Source: Senimuribacter intestinalis (GTDB lineage Bacteria > Bacillota > Clostridia > Peptostreptococcales > Anaerovoracaceae). Taken from it: DNA of 64,000 nucleotides. The stretch spans positions 62,001-126,000 of the forward strand of contig CALPCJ010000007.1 of the NCBI GenBank assembly GCA_943192975.1, read 5' to 3'. Shown here piece after piece: positions 23,967-32,871 of this stretch. The notes under the pieces were generated by a model. It ran no database searches and had not been told where the DNA came from. It worked only from the letters and a program-made list of their open reading frames with translations. Made by a program: the position numbers and the translations under genes. Position 1 is the first letter of the stretch. Every line of letters starts with the position of its first letter.

Positions 23967-24302
23967 TTAGTCTCTTTCCTTCAGAGTCACGCCAACGTGG
24001 CTTGATCTCTTCAGAATGATTGATGCTCTACCTTGTGAACCGGCTCTCCATCTCTTCATTGTAGGGCCCTGATGAGCATATACCTCAGCAACGTATAAAT
24101 TGTCCGGATTCATATCGAAATTGTTTTCAGCGTTTGCTGCTGCTGACTGAACAACTTTTTCAACGATTTCAGCACCTTTACCCGGTGTGAATTTCAGGAT
24201 TGTTAATGCCTCCGCTAAGTCTTTGCCTCTAACCAGATCAGTTACCGGTTTCAGCTTGATAGGAGACATTCTTACGTATTTTGCAACTGCTTTTGCTTCC
24301 AT
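23967..24302 (-). CDS. rplV: 50S ribosomal protein L22
   Basis: 111 residues. The globular part opens MEAKAVAKYVRMSPIKLKPV, and a beta-hairpin (AEVYAHQGPTMKRWRAGSQG) reaches into the peptide tunnel, where macrolide-resistance changes occur in other bacteria. Confidence 0.98.
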   Translation of the reverse strand: MEAKAVAKYVRMSPIKLKPVTDLVRGKDLAEALTILKFTPGKGAEIVEKVVQSAAANAENNFDMNPDNLYVAEVYAHQGPTMKRWRAGSQGRASIILKRSSHVGVTLKERD

Positions 24303-24318
24303 TTCTTATCTCCTTTTC

Positions 24319-24597
24319 TTATCTAACCTTTGATGACTTATCTGCAGCATGACCTCTGTAAGTTCTGGTTGGAGCAAATTCTCCAAGCTTATGTCCTACC
24401 ATGTCTTCTGTAACATATACAGGCACATGTTTTCTTCCATCATGGACTGCAATTGTGTGACCCACCATCTGTGGGAAGATTGTAGATGGTCTAGACCAAG
24501 TCTTGATAACTTTCTTTTCGTTCGCTTCGTTCATTGCTTCGATAGCTTTCAGAAGCTTCACGTCTACGAAAGGACCTTTTTTAAGTGATCTACTCAT
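24319..24597 (-). CDS. rpsS: 30S ribosomal protein S19
   Basis: 92 residues opening MSRSLKKGPFVDVKLLKAIE, with the signature VGHKLGEFAPTRTYRGHAAD. S19 pairs with S13 in the 30S head. Confidence 0.98.
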   Translation of the reverse strand: MSRSLKKGPFVDVKLLKAIEAMNEANEKKVIKTWSRPSTIFPQMVGHTIAVHDGRKHVPVYVTEDMVGHKLGEFAPTRTYRGHAADKSSKVR

Positions 24598-24614
24598 TTA
24601 TCTATGCTCCTTCC

Positions 24615-25448
24615 TTATTTCTCATTTCTTCTCTTTACGATATACTGATTAGAAGCTTTGTTCTTCTTTCTGGTCTTATAGCCAAGAGCAGGTTTACCCC
24701 AAGGAGTAACAGGACCTTTACGTCCGATAGGCGCTCTGCCTTCACCACCGCCGTGTGGGTGATCGTTCGGGTTCATAACAGAACCTCTAACGGTAGGTCT
24801 GATACCCATGTGTCTTTTTCTTCCTGCTTTACCAATCTGGATGTTGGAATGATCTGCATTTCCAACTTCACCGATGGTTGCTCTGCACTGAATCAGAACT
24901 TTTCTAACTTCTCCGGAAGGCAGTCTTACCTGCGCATATTTGTCTTCTTTTGCCATCAGCTGCGCGGCATTACCTGCTGATCTTGCCATCTGACCACCTT
25001 TGCCAGGTTTCAGTTCGATGTTGTGAATCATTGTACCAACTGGAATGTTAGCGATTGGAAGTGCGTTTCCAACCTTGATATCAGCTTCAGGACCGGAATA
25101 GATTACATCGCCTACCTTTAATTTTTCAGGTGCGATGATATATCTCTTTTCACCGTCTGCGTATACGATTAAAGCGATGTTTGCGCTTCTGTTTGGATCG
25201 TATTCGATTGTCTTAACAGTTCCCGGAATATCGTCTTTTCTTCTCTTGAAGTCGATGATTCTGTATTTTGGTCTTGTACCGCCACCTCTGTGTCTAACGG
25301 TAATCTTACCTCTAACGTTTCTTCCTGCATGTTTTTTCAGAGTTACTGTCAAAGATTTCTCAGGAGTTTTCGCTGTGATTTCTTCGAAAGTAGAAACGGT
25401 CATACCTCTCTGTCCAGGAGTCGTTGGTTTATATTTTTTAATTCCCAT
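24615..25448 (-). CDS. rplB: 50S ribosomal protein L2
   Basis: 277 residues with an OB fold, an SH3-like domain, and the C-terminal NPNDHPHGGGEGRAPIGRKG containing the His needed near the peptidyl transferase centre. Standard length and gene position. Confidence 0.98.
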   Translation of the reverse strand: MGIKKYKPTTPGQRGMTVSTFEEITAKTPEKSLTVTLKKHAGRNVRGKITVRHRGGGTRPKYRIIDFKRRKDDIPGTVKTIEYDPNRSANIALIVYADGEKRYIIAPEKLKVGDVIYSGPEADIKVGNALPIANIPVGTMIHNIELKPGKGGQMARSAGNAAQLMAKEDKYAQVRLPSGEVRKVLIQCRATIGEVGNADHSNIQIGKAGRKRHMGIRPTVRGSVMNPNDHPHGGGEGRAPIGRKGPVTPWGKPALGYKTRKKNKASNQYIVKRRNEK

Positions 25449-25466
25449 TCGTAGTTACCTCCTATA

Positions 25467-25757
25467 TTACAGACCCTGGAAGAACTCGATTTCTTTGCTG
25501 GCTTCTGTCAAGGTTACAATCGCCTTCTTGTAAGCAGCTCTTCTTCCCATGGTTCTTCCCATTCTCTTTAATTTTCCGTCATAGTTCATAATGTTGACTT
25601 TTTTAACTTCAACACCAAAGATTTCTTCAACAGCCAGTTTTACCTGGGTCTTGTTAGCGTCTGTTGCAACTTTGAATGTGTACTTCTTTTCCTGTGCCTG
25701 GTCCATACTCTGTTCGGAGATAACCGGCTTGATAATTACGTCGTATGCGCTTCTCAT
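25467..25757 (-). CDS. rplW: 50S ribosomal protein L23
   Basis: 96 residues with KYTFKVATDANKTQVKLAVE and VNIMNYDGKLKRMGRTMGRR. L23 at the tunnel exit is the docking site for trigger factor. The ATG overlaps the rplD stop by one base. Confidence 0.98.
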   Translation of the reverse strand: MRSAYDVIIKPVISEQSMDQAQEKKYTFKVATDANKTQVKLAVEEIFGVEVKKVNIMNYDGKLKRMGRTMGRRAAYKKAIVTLTEASKEIEFFQGL

Positions 25758-26380
25758 TATAAGTACACCTCCTCAATTTTTTCGATTGCTTCCTTTGTTA
25801 CGATGAAGCTTGTGTGGTTTACGATTTCGTAAACGTTCATGGTTCCTACCTGGGCAGTTTTTACGCCAGGGATGTTTGCTGCGGATCTAACAACGTTTTC
25901 GTCTTTTTCGGCAGTGATGATCAGTGCCTTTCTTGCAGCTTTGACATTCTCTAAAACCTTAACCATTTCCTTAGTCTTAGGAGCATCAAATTTCAGTTCA
26001 TCGAGTACGATGATTTCTTTATCTAATACCTTTGCGGAAAGAGCGGACTTCAGTGCCAGTCTCTTTAACTTCTTAGGTACTTTATAGCTGTAATCTCTTG
26101 GCTTCGGTGCGAAAGCGATACCGCCTCCTACCTGTGAAGGGTCAGTTGTGGAACCCTGTCTGTGACGACCGGTACCTTTCTGTCTGAAAGGCTTTCTGCC
26201 GCCTCCTCTGACTTCGCCTCTAGTCTTTGCGGACTGTGTGCCCTGTCTCTGGTTTGCCAGATAATTTACAACAACTGCGTGAACAGCGTTAGCATTTGGT
26301 TCGATACCAAAGATTTCGTCTTTAAGCTCAATTGTTCCGGCTTCAGTTCCGGCCATGTTAAGCATTGTTACTTTTGCCAT
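25757..26380 (-). CDS. rplD: 50S ribosomal protein L4
   Basis: 207 residues with the extended loop RGGGRKPFRQKGTGRHRQGS that reaches into the tunnel, then the Rossmann-like globular domain. In E. coli L4 represses the S10 operon; whether it acts on the long leader here is not known. Confidence 0.98.
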   Translation of the reverse strand: MAKVTMLNMAGTEAGTIELKDEIFGIEPNANAVHAVVVNYLANQRQGTQSAKTRGEVRGGGRKPFRQKGTGRHRQGSTTDPSQVGGGIAFAPKPRDYSYKVPKKLKRLALKSALSAKVLDKEIIVLDELKFDAPKTKEMVKVLENVKAARKALIITAEKDENVVRSAANIPGVKTAQVGTMNVYEIVNHTSFIVTKEAIEKIEEVYL

Positions 26381-26409
26381 TTTATGCTTCCTCCTTTCTG
26401 AAGTCTATT

Positions 26410-27045
26410 CTATTTGTCCTGACCTTTGACAGCGTACTGGACTTTTACCAGACTTCCTTTGCCGCCAGGTACTGCGCCCTTAACCAGCATCAGGTTTCTG
26501 TCAGTGTCAACTTTTACTAAAACTACGTTCTGAACGGTAACAGTTTCGCGTCCCATTCTACCAGGTCCGGCATTACCCTTGAATACTCTGGAAGGATAAG
26601 TACCAGCAGCCAGTGCGCCGGCTAATCTCTTGTGCTTAGAACCGTGGGTCATCGGACCTCTGTGATGTCCGTGTCTCTTGATGTTACCCTGTGTGCCTTT
26701 ACCTTTGGAAGTACCGGTGATGTCCAGTTTGCTTCCTTCTTCGAAATCAGCAACAGTGATAACCTGTCCTAATTCGTAAGTTTCGCCTTCTTCTACTCTG
26801 AATTCAGTCAGATGTTTCTTCAGAGGAGCACCGCTCTTTGCAAAGTGACCTGTCATAGGTTTGTTCACTCTGTGTGCTTTCTGATCTTCGAATGCAACCT
26901 GTACTGCGTTGTAACCGTCAGTTTCTACTGTCTTAACCTGTGTTACAACTTCAGGACCAGCTTCGATAACTGTTACAGGAATTACTTCTCCTGTTTCTGC
27001 GAAAATCTGGGTCATACCGATTTTCTTGCCTAAAATAGCTTTCAT
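26410..27045 (-). CDS. rplC: 50S ribosomal protein L3
   Basis: 211 residues from ATG 27045 (AAGGAG 6 nt upstream), opening MKAILGKKIGMTQIFAETGE, with the conserved loop THGSKHKRLAGALAAGTYPS. Six in-frame codons upstream are excluded because they contain the ribosome site. L3 reaches the peptidyl transferase centre. An unusually long 287-nt spacer separates it from rpsJ. Confidence 0.98.
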   Translation of the reverse strand: MKAILGKKIGMTQIFAETGEVIPVTVIEAGPEVVTQVKTVETDGYNAVQVAFEDQKAHRVNKPMTGHFAKSGAPLKKHLTEFRVEEGETYELGQVITVADFEEGSKLDITGTSKGKGTQGNIKRHGHHRGPMTHGSKHKRLAGALAAGTYPSRVFKGNAGPGRMGRETVTVQNVVLVKVDTDRNLMLVKGAVPGGKGSLVKVQYAVKGQDK

Positions 27046-27332
27046 ATTGTTTCTCCTTTTCACTTACATTGGATTGCTCTGGTGTGCAACTTGCCGCAGC
27101 GGCGCCGCATCTTGCGCCTGGGCTCTCACAGGTGAGCCTTTGGCAGCTTTTCCCTCTCATGCAATCTTACTAAGGGAAGGTCCCTTACTTTACTTGTCTT
27201 TTTCCGGCATTGCTGCGTTGCTGCTCCTTCTCTGCGATACTCACGCACTTAAGTGCGCTCCGTTTCTCGAAACTCACACGCCTTGCACTCCCGAAAAAAT
27301 CCTGCGTAACTTTACTATTACACCTTAGCTGA
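27046..27332 (-). other. 287-nt GC-rich spacer between rpsJ and rplC
   Basis: Far longer and richer in GC than other spacers in the operon. The minus strand contains the palindromes GCACTTAAGTGC (near 27247-27258), AAGGGACCTTCCCTTAG-like pairing (near 27170-27190) and GGCTCACCTGTGAGAGCC (near 27121-27138), so it can fold into several hairpins. No ribosome site precedes any useful start codon apart from rplC's. Candidate regulatory or inserted element; function unknown. Confidence 0.5.
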
Positions 27333-27644
27333 CTACAGCTTGATTTCGATGTCTACGCCAGCAGGTAAATCCAGCTTAGTTAAAGCGTCTGTAGTCTGCA
27401 GTGTAGCATTGGTGATATCGATCAATCTCTTGTGTGTTCTCTGTTCGAACTGCTCTCTGCTGTCCTTATATTTGTGAACAGCTCTCAGGATTGTCACGAT
27501 TTCTTTCTCTGTCGGAAGCGGAATCGGTCCGGAAACGTCTGCGCCAGTTTTCTTGGCAGTTTCCACGATCTTCGCTGCGGACTGGTCTAATAACGCATGG
27601 TCATAGGCCTTAAGCTTAATTCTGATTTTCTGTAATTCGCTCAT
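27333..27644 (-). CDS. rpsJ: 30S ribosomal protein S10
   Basis: 103 residues, MSELQKIRIKLKAYDHALLD, with the conserved GPIPLPTEKEIVTILRAVHK and HKRLIDI. First gene of the operon. S10 also binds NusB in antitermination. The AGGAGGAAAAA site precedes the ATG. Confidence 0.98.
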   Translation of the reverse strand: MSELQKIRIKLKAYDHALLDQSAAKIVETAKKTGADVSGPIPLPTEKEIVTILRAVHKYKDSREQFEQRTHKRLIDITNATLQTTDALTKLDLPAGVDIEIKL

Positions 27645-27930
27645 TTTTTCCTCCTAAAATTTTTTGTACTGTTTTCGCTATGCTTGTACAGGGGTTCTTT
27701 TCTGACCAGATGTTCTGTGCCTCGCGAATCTGCGCAGAACCCAGTCAAATGCCCACTTCTGTAACGTGTGCGGTGGAATTGCTTACTTTGCACACGGCTC
27801 CGTGCGTTTCTTTATTTTTCGCACAAAGCAAAAGTCGGCGAACACCTTCGCCCCCATCTGGTGGGGACAATTCTCTGTAGAAATTACCGGATAGCTCCGC
27901 AACTTCCTACTTCATCGCCTTAAGCAAGCC
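27645..27930 (-). promoter_or_regulatory. Long structured 5' leader of the ribosomal operon
   Basis: The distance from the predicted transcription start (near 27930) to rpsJ is about 285 nt. The leader has several stem candidates: GTGTGCAAAG...CGCACAC, GTTCTGCG...GCACAGAAC, and GTACAAGC...ACAGTAC just before the ribosome site. No reading frame with a ribosome site is evident. It could bind a ribosomal protein (as L4 does in the E. coli S10 leader), but the sequence does not let me name one. Confidence 0.5.
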
Positions 27931-27935
27931 TTTTA

Positions 27936-27964
27936 ATTATATATGAGGTTGGTAAAGATTGCAA
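27936..27964 (-). promoter_or_regulatory. Main promoter of the S10-spc-alpha ribosomal operon
   Basis: Minus strand TTGCAA (27959-27964), exactly 17 nt, TATAAT (27936-27941), with an A/T tract just upstream (about 27970-27990) resembling an UP element. It is the only near-consensus promoter noticed ahead of rpsJ. Confidence 0.85.
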
Positions 27965-28112
27965 CCCTTTTTTAAAAAAACTTTTCACGATTTTTGAAGT
28001 TTTTTCATGATATGACACAGTGATTTCAACTGCTTAAACCCCATATCATTATACACTGATCCTGGCGTTTCTATTATGACAACAACCATCTTAGAATTCA
28101 TTTTACCTGTGC

Positions 28113-28272
28113 TGCACCATTTTCCCTAAAAACACCCTGGAAGGTGGACTTTTTCCAAGTGAAAAAGCGGCATCCGCACCATGACCCTTGATTCAGCGTC
28201 ATATGGTGCAGCATCAAGACTACACAAGCGCAGAAACGCAACATTGCCTTACATTTGCCTTAAAATGGTGGA
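28113..28272. repeat. Array C: alternating inverted TGCACCAT motifs, 62-nt period
   Basis: Six motif positions alternate in orientation: TGCACCAT 28113, AAGGTGGA 28141 (degenerate inverse), CGCACCAT 28175, ATGGTGCA 28203, CGCAACAT 28237 (degenerate), ATGGTGGA 28265. Within each pair the spacer is exactly 20 nt; between pairs it is exactly 26 nt. Spacers are not similar to each other. A further TGCGCCAT occurs at 28326, off the period. The array lies between the ribosomal promoter and the 3' end of the flippase gene. It shares motif and geometry with array B at 47 kb. Confidence 0.8.
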
Positions 28273-28337
28273 GATTTTTACATTCCTAATTCGAGATTCT
28301 CTGCATGTATATCCGATGACTGCACTGCGCCATCGAC

Positions 28338-29936
28338 TTAAACCCTGAAAATCCGCATCAAAAACTCACCTCCCGGTAGCGCCCGCAGCTCTGCCGGACT
28401 TACAGCTTTCATGCGCAGAACCAAAACACTGTATGCCGCCATGCTGAGTAGGATACTGCATAAAACGCCCAAAGCGTTTCCCGCCCATGCGAAGACTATA
28501 TTATAGGAGCCATACGCGCACAGACCCATAATCATAGCTGCCAGCATAGGCTTTACAAAGGTTTGCACAAAGGGAAAGTGTACACCAGTTTCCTTTTTTA
28601 TTTCATGCAAGTTTAAAATCAGTGCAATCAAATATGCGCCACTTGTTCCCAAAGCAGCTCCCCTCACATGAATAGTGGGAATACCCACCAGCACATAGGT
28701 CAGCACCGTTTTCAGCACAGCGCCGACAGCCATATTGCGCACCGGTTTCATCTGTTTACCTACGGACTGCAGCGCTCCAGTTGTGGTCTGCACGATGGCA
28801 AGGAGTATCACGCCGATGGTCATAACCTGCAGAGTCGGCACAGCCTGCAGCGCATTTTCCCTCTGGTTAAAATACAGCAAAAGAAGAATTGGTTTGGCAA
28901 GAACAAAAAGACCTACAGCGCAAGGACACGCTAAAAGCATAGTCATACGCATACTAATTCGGATGTTTTCCTGCACCTTATCTTTTCTTCCCTGCCAAAA
29001 AAATGCTGCAATGGAGGGCACCAGGCTCACCGCAATTGCCTGCGTAAAAGTCTGGGGCAGTGAAATCAGTGTATCGCAATAAGCACCGTACTGATTATAC
29101 AGGTTCAACGCCTCACTCGCTTCCCAGCCTGTATCTTTTAACCTTGAAACCACCAGTGTCGTATCAATGGCTGACATCAAAGGCATGATTTCTGCCCCGA
29201 TTACGATAGGTACTGCAATCCAGGCAATTTTCTTCAGAATTTCTACAGTCGATTCCGACCTTAAACCGGCTTCGCCTGTAAGGCGTTCGGGAGCTTTTCC
29301 AAATTGTCTGCATCGTCTCCAGTAAATCGCACCTATTACGCACATGCCTGCCATGGCCCCCGCGACAGCGCCAAAAGTAGCGCCAGCAGCAGCGATATCC
29401 AAGCCCTCATCATATAAATAAAATCCCAGTCCAAGTCCTGCGGCTACTCGCACCACCTGCTCGAAAACTTCTGAAACCGCTGTAGGGCGCATATCCTGCT
29501 GTCCCTGAAAATATCCCCGAAAGGCAGCAAGCAGCGGTACGATACACAGCGCTGGCGCTATGGCCCTCAGAGAATTTTGAGAGCCGGGAATATCAATTAC
29601 AAAGGCGATTAAATCTGCTCCGAAAAAACAAATGGCAAAAGCGGCTGCTCCGATTACCGCCATCAGTTTCAACGCTGTAAGAAAGACTTTTCTTGCGCCA
29701 GACCGATTCCCTACCGCAGTGCGCTCCGACACCATGCGCGAAACTGCAACCGGTATCCCCGCCGTTGCCAGCACTAAAAAAATGGCATATATCGTATATG
29801 CTACATTATAGTATGCCATACCCTCGCCCAGCTTGTTGGCAATAGGAATTCTAAGCGCTGCTCCCAGCAGTTTCACTAAAATTCCTGATATGCTCAAAAT
29901 CACTGCGCCTCTTATAAAATCTCTCTTTCCATCCAT
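28338..29936 (-). CDS. SpoVB/MurJ-type polysaccharide or lipid II flippase
   Basis: 532 residues from ATG 29936 (GGGAG just upstream), with about 14 membrane helices. The opening FIRGAVILSISGILVKLLGA then ALRIPIANKLG and the FRGYFQGQQDMRPTAVSEV loop are typical of the SpoVB/YtgP branch of the MOP superfamily (COG2244). Members translocate lipid-linked peptidoglycan or cortex precursors across the membrane. Whether this one serves sporulation (SpoVB) or vegetative walls cannot be told from sequence. Monocistronic; its 3' end faces array C. Confidence 0.85.
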   Translation of the reverse strand: MDGKRDFIRGAVILSISGILVKLLGAALRIPIANKLGEGMAYYNVAYTIYAIFLVLATAGIPVAVSRMVSERTAVGNRSGARKVFLTALKLMAVIGAAAFAICFFGADLIAFVIDIPGSQNSLRAIAPALCIVPLLAAFRGYFQGQQDMRPTAVSEVFEQVVRVAAGLGLGFYLYDEGLDIAAAGATFGAVAGAMAGMCVIGAIYWRRCRQFGKAPERLTGEAGLRSESTVEILKKIAWIAVPIVIGAEIMPLMSAIDTTLVVSRLKDTGWEASEALNLYNQYGAYCDTLISLPQTFTQAIAVSLVPSIAAFFWQGRKDKVQENIRISMRMTMLLACPCAVGLFVLAKPILLLLYFNQRENALQAVPTLQVMTIGVILLAIVQTTTGALQSVGKQMKPVRNMAVGAVLKTVLTYVLVGIPTIHVRGAALGTSGAYLIALILNLHEIKKETGVHFPFVQTFVKPMLAAMIMGLCAYGSYNIVFAWAGNALGVLCSILLSMAAYSVLVLRMKAVSPAELRALPGGEFLMRIFRV

Positions 29937-30021
29937 GTTTTCTCCCAACCCTTTTATAGCTTTCTATTTAGTATATCAGAATAGACCATTTATTTGAACT
30001 GATATTTTATAGAAAGATAAC

Positions 30022-30065
30022 AAAAGAAAAAGGACGTGATTCTCAAATTCAGCGAACCCCGTCCT
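30022..30065 (-). terminator. Terminator of the psuK operon
   Basis: Minus-strand stem AGGACG ... CGTCCT followed by TTTTTCTTTTG, 80 nt after the kinase gene. The loop is long (about 23 nt), so the call is moderate. Confidence 0.55.
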
Positions 30066-30147
30066 ATCTTTTTAATAATATTCCACTTTTGCCTGAAAGC
30101 GAGCCTTTGTATGTGTACATACCGGTCACTCACCCGGTGCTTCTATT

Positions 30148-31053
30148 CTATATTCTGTCGTATACTTTTTCCATAGATATCTCCGGATTTACTGCCGTCT
30201 TCGCTTCCATAGCAATAGATGCACAGGCGATGCCCATCTGCGCCGCTTCTCTGGCTGACATGCCTTTCACATGCCCCAGCAAAATCGCTGCAGAAAAAGC
30301 ATCGCCGGCTCCAGTGGCGCTTAATACCCTCACCGACTTTGTCGCTGCGATCCCCTCGCAAGCGCCTTCTCTGTAATAAGCACCCTTTTCGCCAAGACTG
30401 ATAAAGACCCTTTTTACACCCTGTCTGCAAAACCATTCTCCTGCTCTTGACAGAGAAATCTCATCAGTGATCTTAATACCGCTTAACAGTTCTGCCTCAA
30501 TGCGATTGGGTTTTATGGTGTGAAAAGCTCCGATAATCGGCCTTACCCGTTCCGCCTTTGAAGCAGATACCGGATCCAGAAACAGAGGTACTCTGGCATG
30601 CTCCGTGATGTAGTCCAAACCCTCCCTCTGTAGATTGCAATCCACACCAACGATTTTCGAGCGATTCAAAAACTCCATCTTATCTTCCAGAAATGCCGGT
30701 GTAATCCGCTCCAAAATATCCATGTTACAAATGGCAAGTTCCATATCATTTCTATGATTGAGAATAGACAAATACACCCCCGTGCTTTCACCCTGAATAT
30801 GGTAAATATAATCTGTATCCACGCCAAGACTTTCAAGCTGCTTTCTAGCACTTTCTCCCATAAAGTCATCACCTGTCAAAGAAAGCATGGCTGCATCGCC
30901 GCCCATTCTTGCGATATTCTCTACGATATTTCGCCCTACGCCTCCAAAGGACTGATTCACAATCCCTGGATTGGAATCCGCCGTGCGAAGCGGCTGATAG
31001 GGAATCCCCTCAATATCAATATTGATTCCTCCGACTACAGTTATCTCTGCCAT
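30148..31053 (-). CDS. psuK: PfkB-family carbohydrate kinase, probable pseudouridine kinase
   Basis: 301 residues. The N-terminal PfkB signature is seen in VVGGINIDIEG and the GGVGRNIVENIARMGGDAAM stretch; the C-terminal ATP-site/anion-hole motif is LSATGAGDAFSAA with catalytic Asp. GGVGRN after a GINID start is typical of pseudouridine kinases. PsuK phosphorylates pseudouridine, and the partner glycosidase psuG lies 6 kb away on the same strand. It is downstream of the nucleoside kinase gene (33-nt gap), forming a nucleoside-salvage operon. Other PfkB substrates (inosine, ribose) remain possible. Confidence 0.75.
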   Translation of the reverse strand: MAEITVVGGINIDIEGIPYQPLRTADSNPGIVNQSFGGVGRNIVENIARMGGDAAMLSLTGDDFMGESARKQLESLGVDTDYIYHIQGESTGVYLSILNHRNDMELAICNMDILERITPAFLEDKMEFLNRSKIVGVDCNLQREGLDYITEHARVPLFLDPVSASKAERVRPIIGAFHTIKPNRIEAELLSGIKITDEISLSRAGEWFCRQGVKRVFISLGEKGAYYREGACEGIAATKSVRVLSATGAGDAFSAAILLGHVKGMSAREAAQMGIACASIAMEAKTAVNPEISMEKVYDRI

Positions 31054-31086
31054 TTTCTTGCTGCATCCTTTCTGGTATACCTCTTA

Positions 31087-32751
31087 TCAATCCGTAAAAA
31101 TACTTCCGCCGATAAACTCTCTGATAATTGAGTTGTTGACGATGATACTGTCATCCTCTATGGTTTTAAAGAAACGCAGGAATTTCAGCATGCGCACTGC
31201 ATCTGCATATTCTGCTTCCTGGGGACTTATTTCCTTCAACAGCGGCTCTGCATATTTCTTTAGAACTGCAATCTCATAAACATGGTACGAATTAAACAGC
31301 ACATCCGCCTCTCCGCTGTACGGGAAAATATTTTTGTCCTCACCCGCACGGACCTTTGGCCAACTTGCAATAGTGCTCTGCGCGTTGTGTCCTCTATACA
31401 GATTATCGCGCACCATACGCCGCAGCATTCGTTCATCAGTCGTTGGGATTCTGTTATGTGCATCGATATTAAGCTGCGTCAGCGGACTGATATAAACCTT
31501 AAACTTTTCTTCCTTCGGAATATAGGCAGTCAACTCTTCGTTGAGCGCATGGATGCCTTCAATGACGATAGGCTGATTTGCCTTGATCGATGTAATTCTT
31601 CTCCCGTATTCTTTATGTCCAGTCATAAAGTTGAAAGTCGGCAAATCCACCTTTTCGCCTGCCAGCAGGTCATTCATATTGCTGTTGAACAATTCAATAT
31701 CCAGCGCCTGTAAATTTTCATAATCCCTCTCGCCGTGCTCATCGAGCGGCGTCTGCTCCCGCTCAACAAAATAGTCGTCAGTTCCCATATAAATCGGATC
31801 CAGACCATTCACCTTCAGCTGAATGCAGAGTCTGCGCGCAAAAGTGGTCTTGCCTGATGAAGACGGTCCGGCAATGAGAACAATCCGTTTATTCTGCTGT
31901 TTTATCATATCGGCAATCTCTGCAATTTTCTTCTCGTGCAGCGCCTCAGAAAGCTGAATCAGCTCTCTGTACTGACCATTTTCAATTTTCTCATTCAAAT
32001 CCGCCACGTAGTTGACGCCCAGCAGTTTGTCCCATCTGGTTTGTTCTCCAAATGCCTGATACATCTTCGTTTCATCCACATAAGGCGGAATCTCTCCCGG
32101 ATTCGATGGGTGCGGAAAACGCAGCAACACGCCGCGGCGATATTTCATCAGCTGAAAGAACTGAATATATCCTGTAGACGGCGCCATCAGCCCATAGAAA
32201 AAATCTCTGACATTGCCAAGGGAGTAGAACTTTACGTCCTTTAAATTAAGAGAAGCACCCATAATCTTCTGTTTGTCTCTGCGCCCTTCTCTTTCAAAAA
32301 TCTCCATGGCTTTTTCTCTGGAGACAACCTCTTTCACAAAAGGCATATCGGCATCTACGATTTCCCGCATTCGCTTTTCGATCTGCGCAACCTGCGCCTC
32401 AGTCACAACTTCTGCTGTCTTAATTTCTGTATAGACTCCTTTATTTAAAGAGTTCTGTATTTCAACACGCACATTGCCCAGACAATCTGACACGGCTTTC
32501 AGATAGATTAAAGACAAGCTGTACTGATAAATCAGATTAGCAGCCTGCGTCCTTATATCCAAAAGTTCCACACGGCATTCTGTATCCAGCGCATAAGTCA
32601 GATCCTCAAATTTATTGTCTACCTTCGCCGCTATAATCGTATAAGGCAAGTCCTTCTCATAGCTTCGATAAATTTCCTCTATTGTAATTCCCTGTTCCAG
32701 TTCCAACATTTCCCACGGACCCCTTGGAACTGTTCTAAGATAAACCTTCAT
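31087..32751 (-). CDS. Nucleoside (uridine-type) kinase with TGS/ThrRS-like N-terminal half
   Basis: 554 residues. The N-terminal ~60 residues resemble a TGS domain. The segment to about 240 resembles the second additional domain of threonyl-tRNA synthetase, although no tRNA synthetase core is present. From about 290 there is a uridine-kinase domain with P-loop IAGPSSSGKTTFARRL and DDYFVEREQTPLDEHGERDY. This fused architecture is common in Clostridia and is annotated as nucleoside kinase. Likely role: phosphorylation of uridine/cytidine or related nucleosides with the adjacent PfkB kinase. No upstream gene in the operon. Confidence 0.88.
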   Translation of the reverse strand: MKVYLRTVPRGPWEMLELEQGITIEEIYRSYEKDLPYTIIAAKVDNKFEDLTYALDTECRVELLDIRTQAANLIYQYSLSLIYLKAVSDCLGNVRVEIQNSLNKGVYTEIKTAEVVTEAQVAQIEKRMREIVDADMPFVKEVVSREKAMEIFEREGRRDKQKIMGASLNLKDVKFYSLGNVRDFFYGLMAPSTGYIQFFQLMKYRRGVLLRFPHPSNPGEIPPYVDETKMYQAFGEQTRWDKLLGVNYVADLNEKIENGQYRELIQLSEALHEKKIAEIADMIKQQNKRIVLIAGPSSSGKTTFARRLCIQLKVNGLDPIYMGTDDYFVEREQTPLDEHGERDYENLQALDIELFNSNMNDLLAGEKVDLPTFNFMTGHKEYGRRITSIKANQPIVIEGIHALNEELTAYIPKEEKFKVYISPLTQLNIDAHNRIPTTDERMLRRMVRDNLYRGHNAQSTIASWPKVRAGEDKNIFPYSGEADVLFNSYHVYEIAVLKKYAEPLLKEISPQEAEYADAVRMLKFLRFFKTIEDDSIIVNNSIIREFIGGSIFTD

Positions 32752-32824
32752 ATTTAATCTCCTTCCTTGCGGCAGTACCGCAATCCTTCTGAGGTTATTA
32801 TATCACACTCGCCTTTTATGTAAA

Positions 32825-32859
32825 AGCAAAAACACAAAGAGAGGGATTTCTCCCTCTCT
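32825..32859 (-). terminator. Terminator of the small Cys-rich gene
   Basis: Perfect 9-bp stem AGAGAGGGA / TCCCTCTCT with a 4-nt loop, followed on the minus strand by TTGTGTTTTTG. Confidence 0.8.
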
Positions 32860-32871
32860 CATCTGCTGAAA

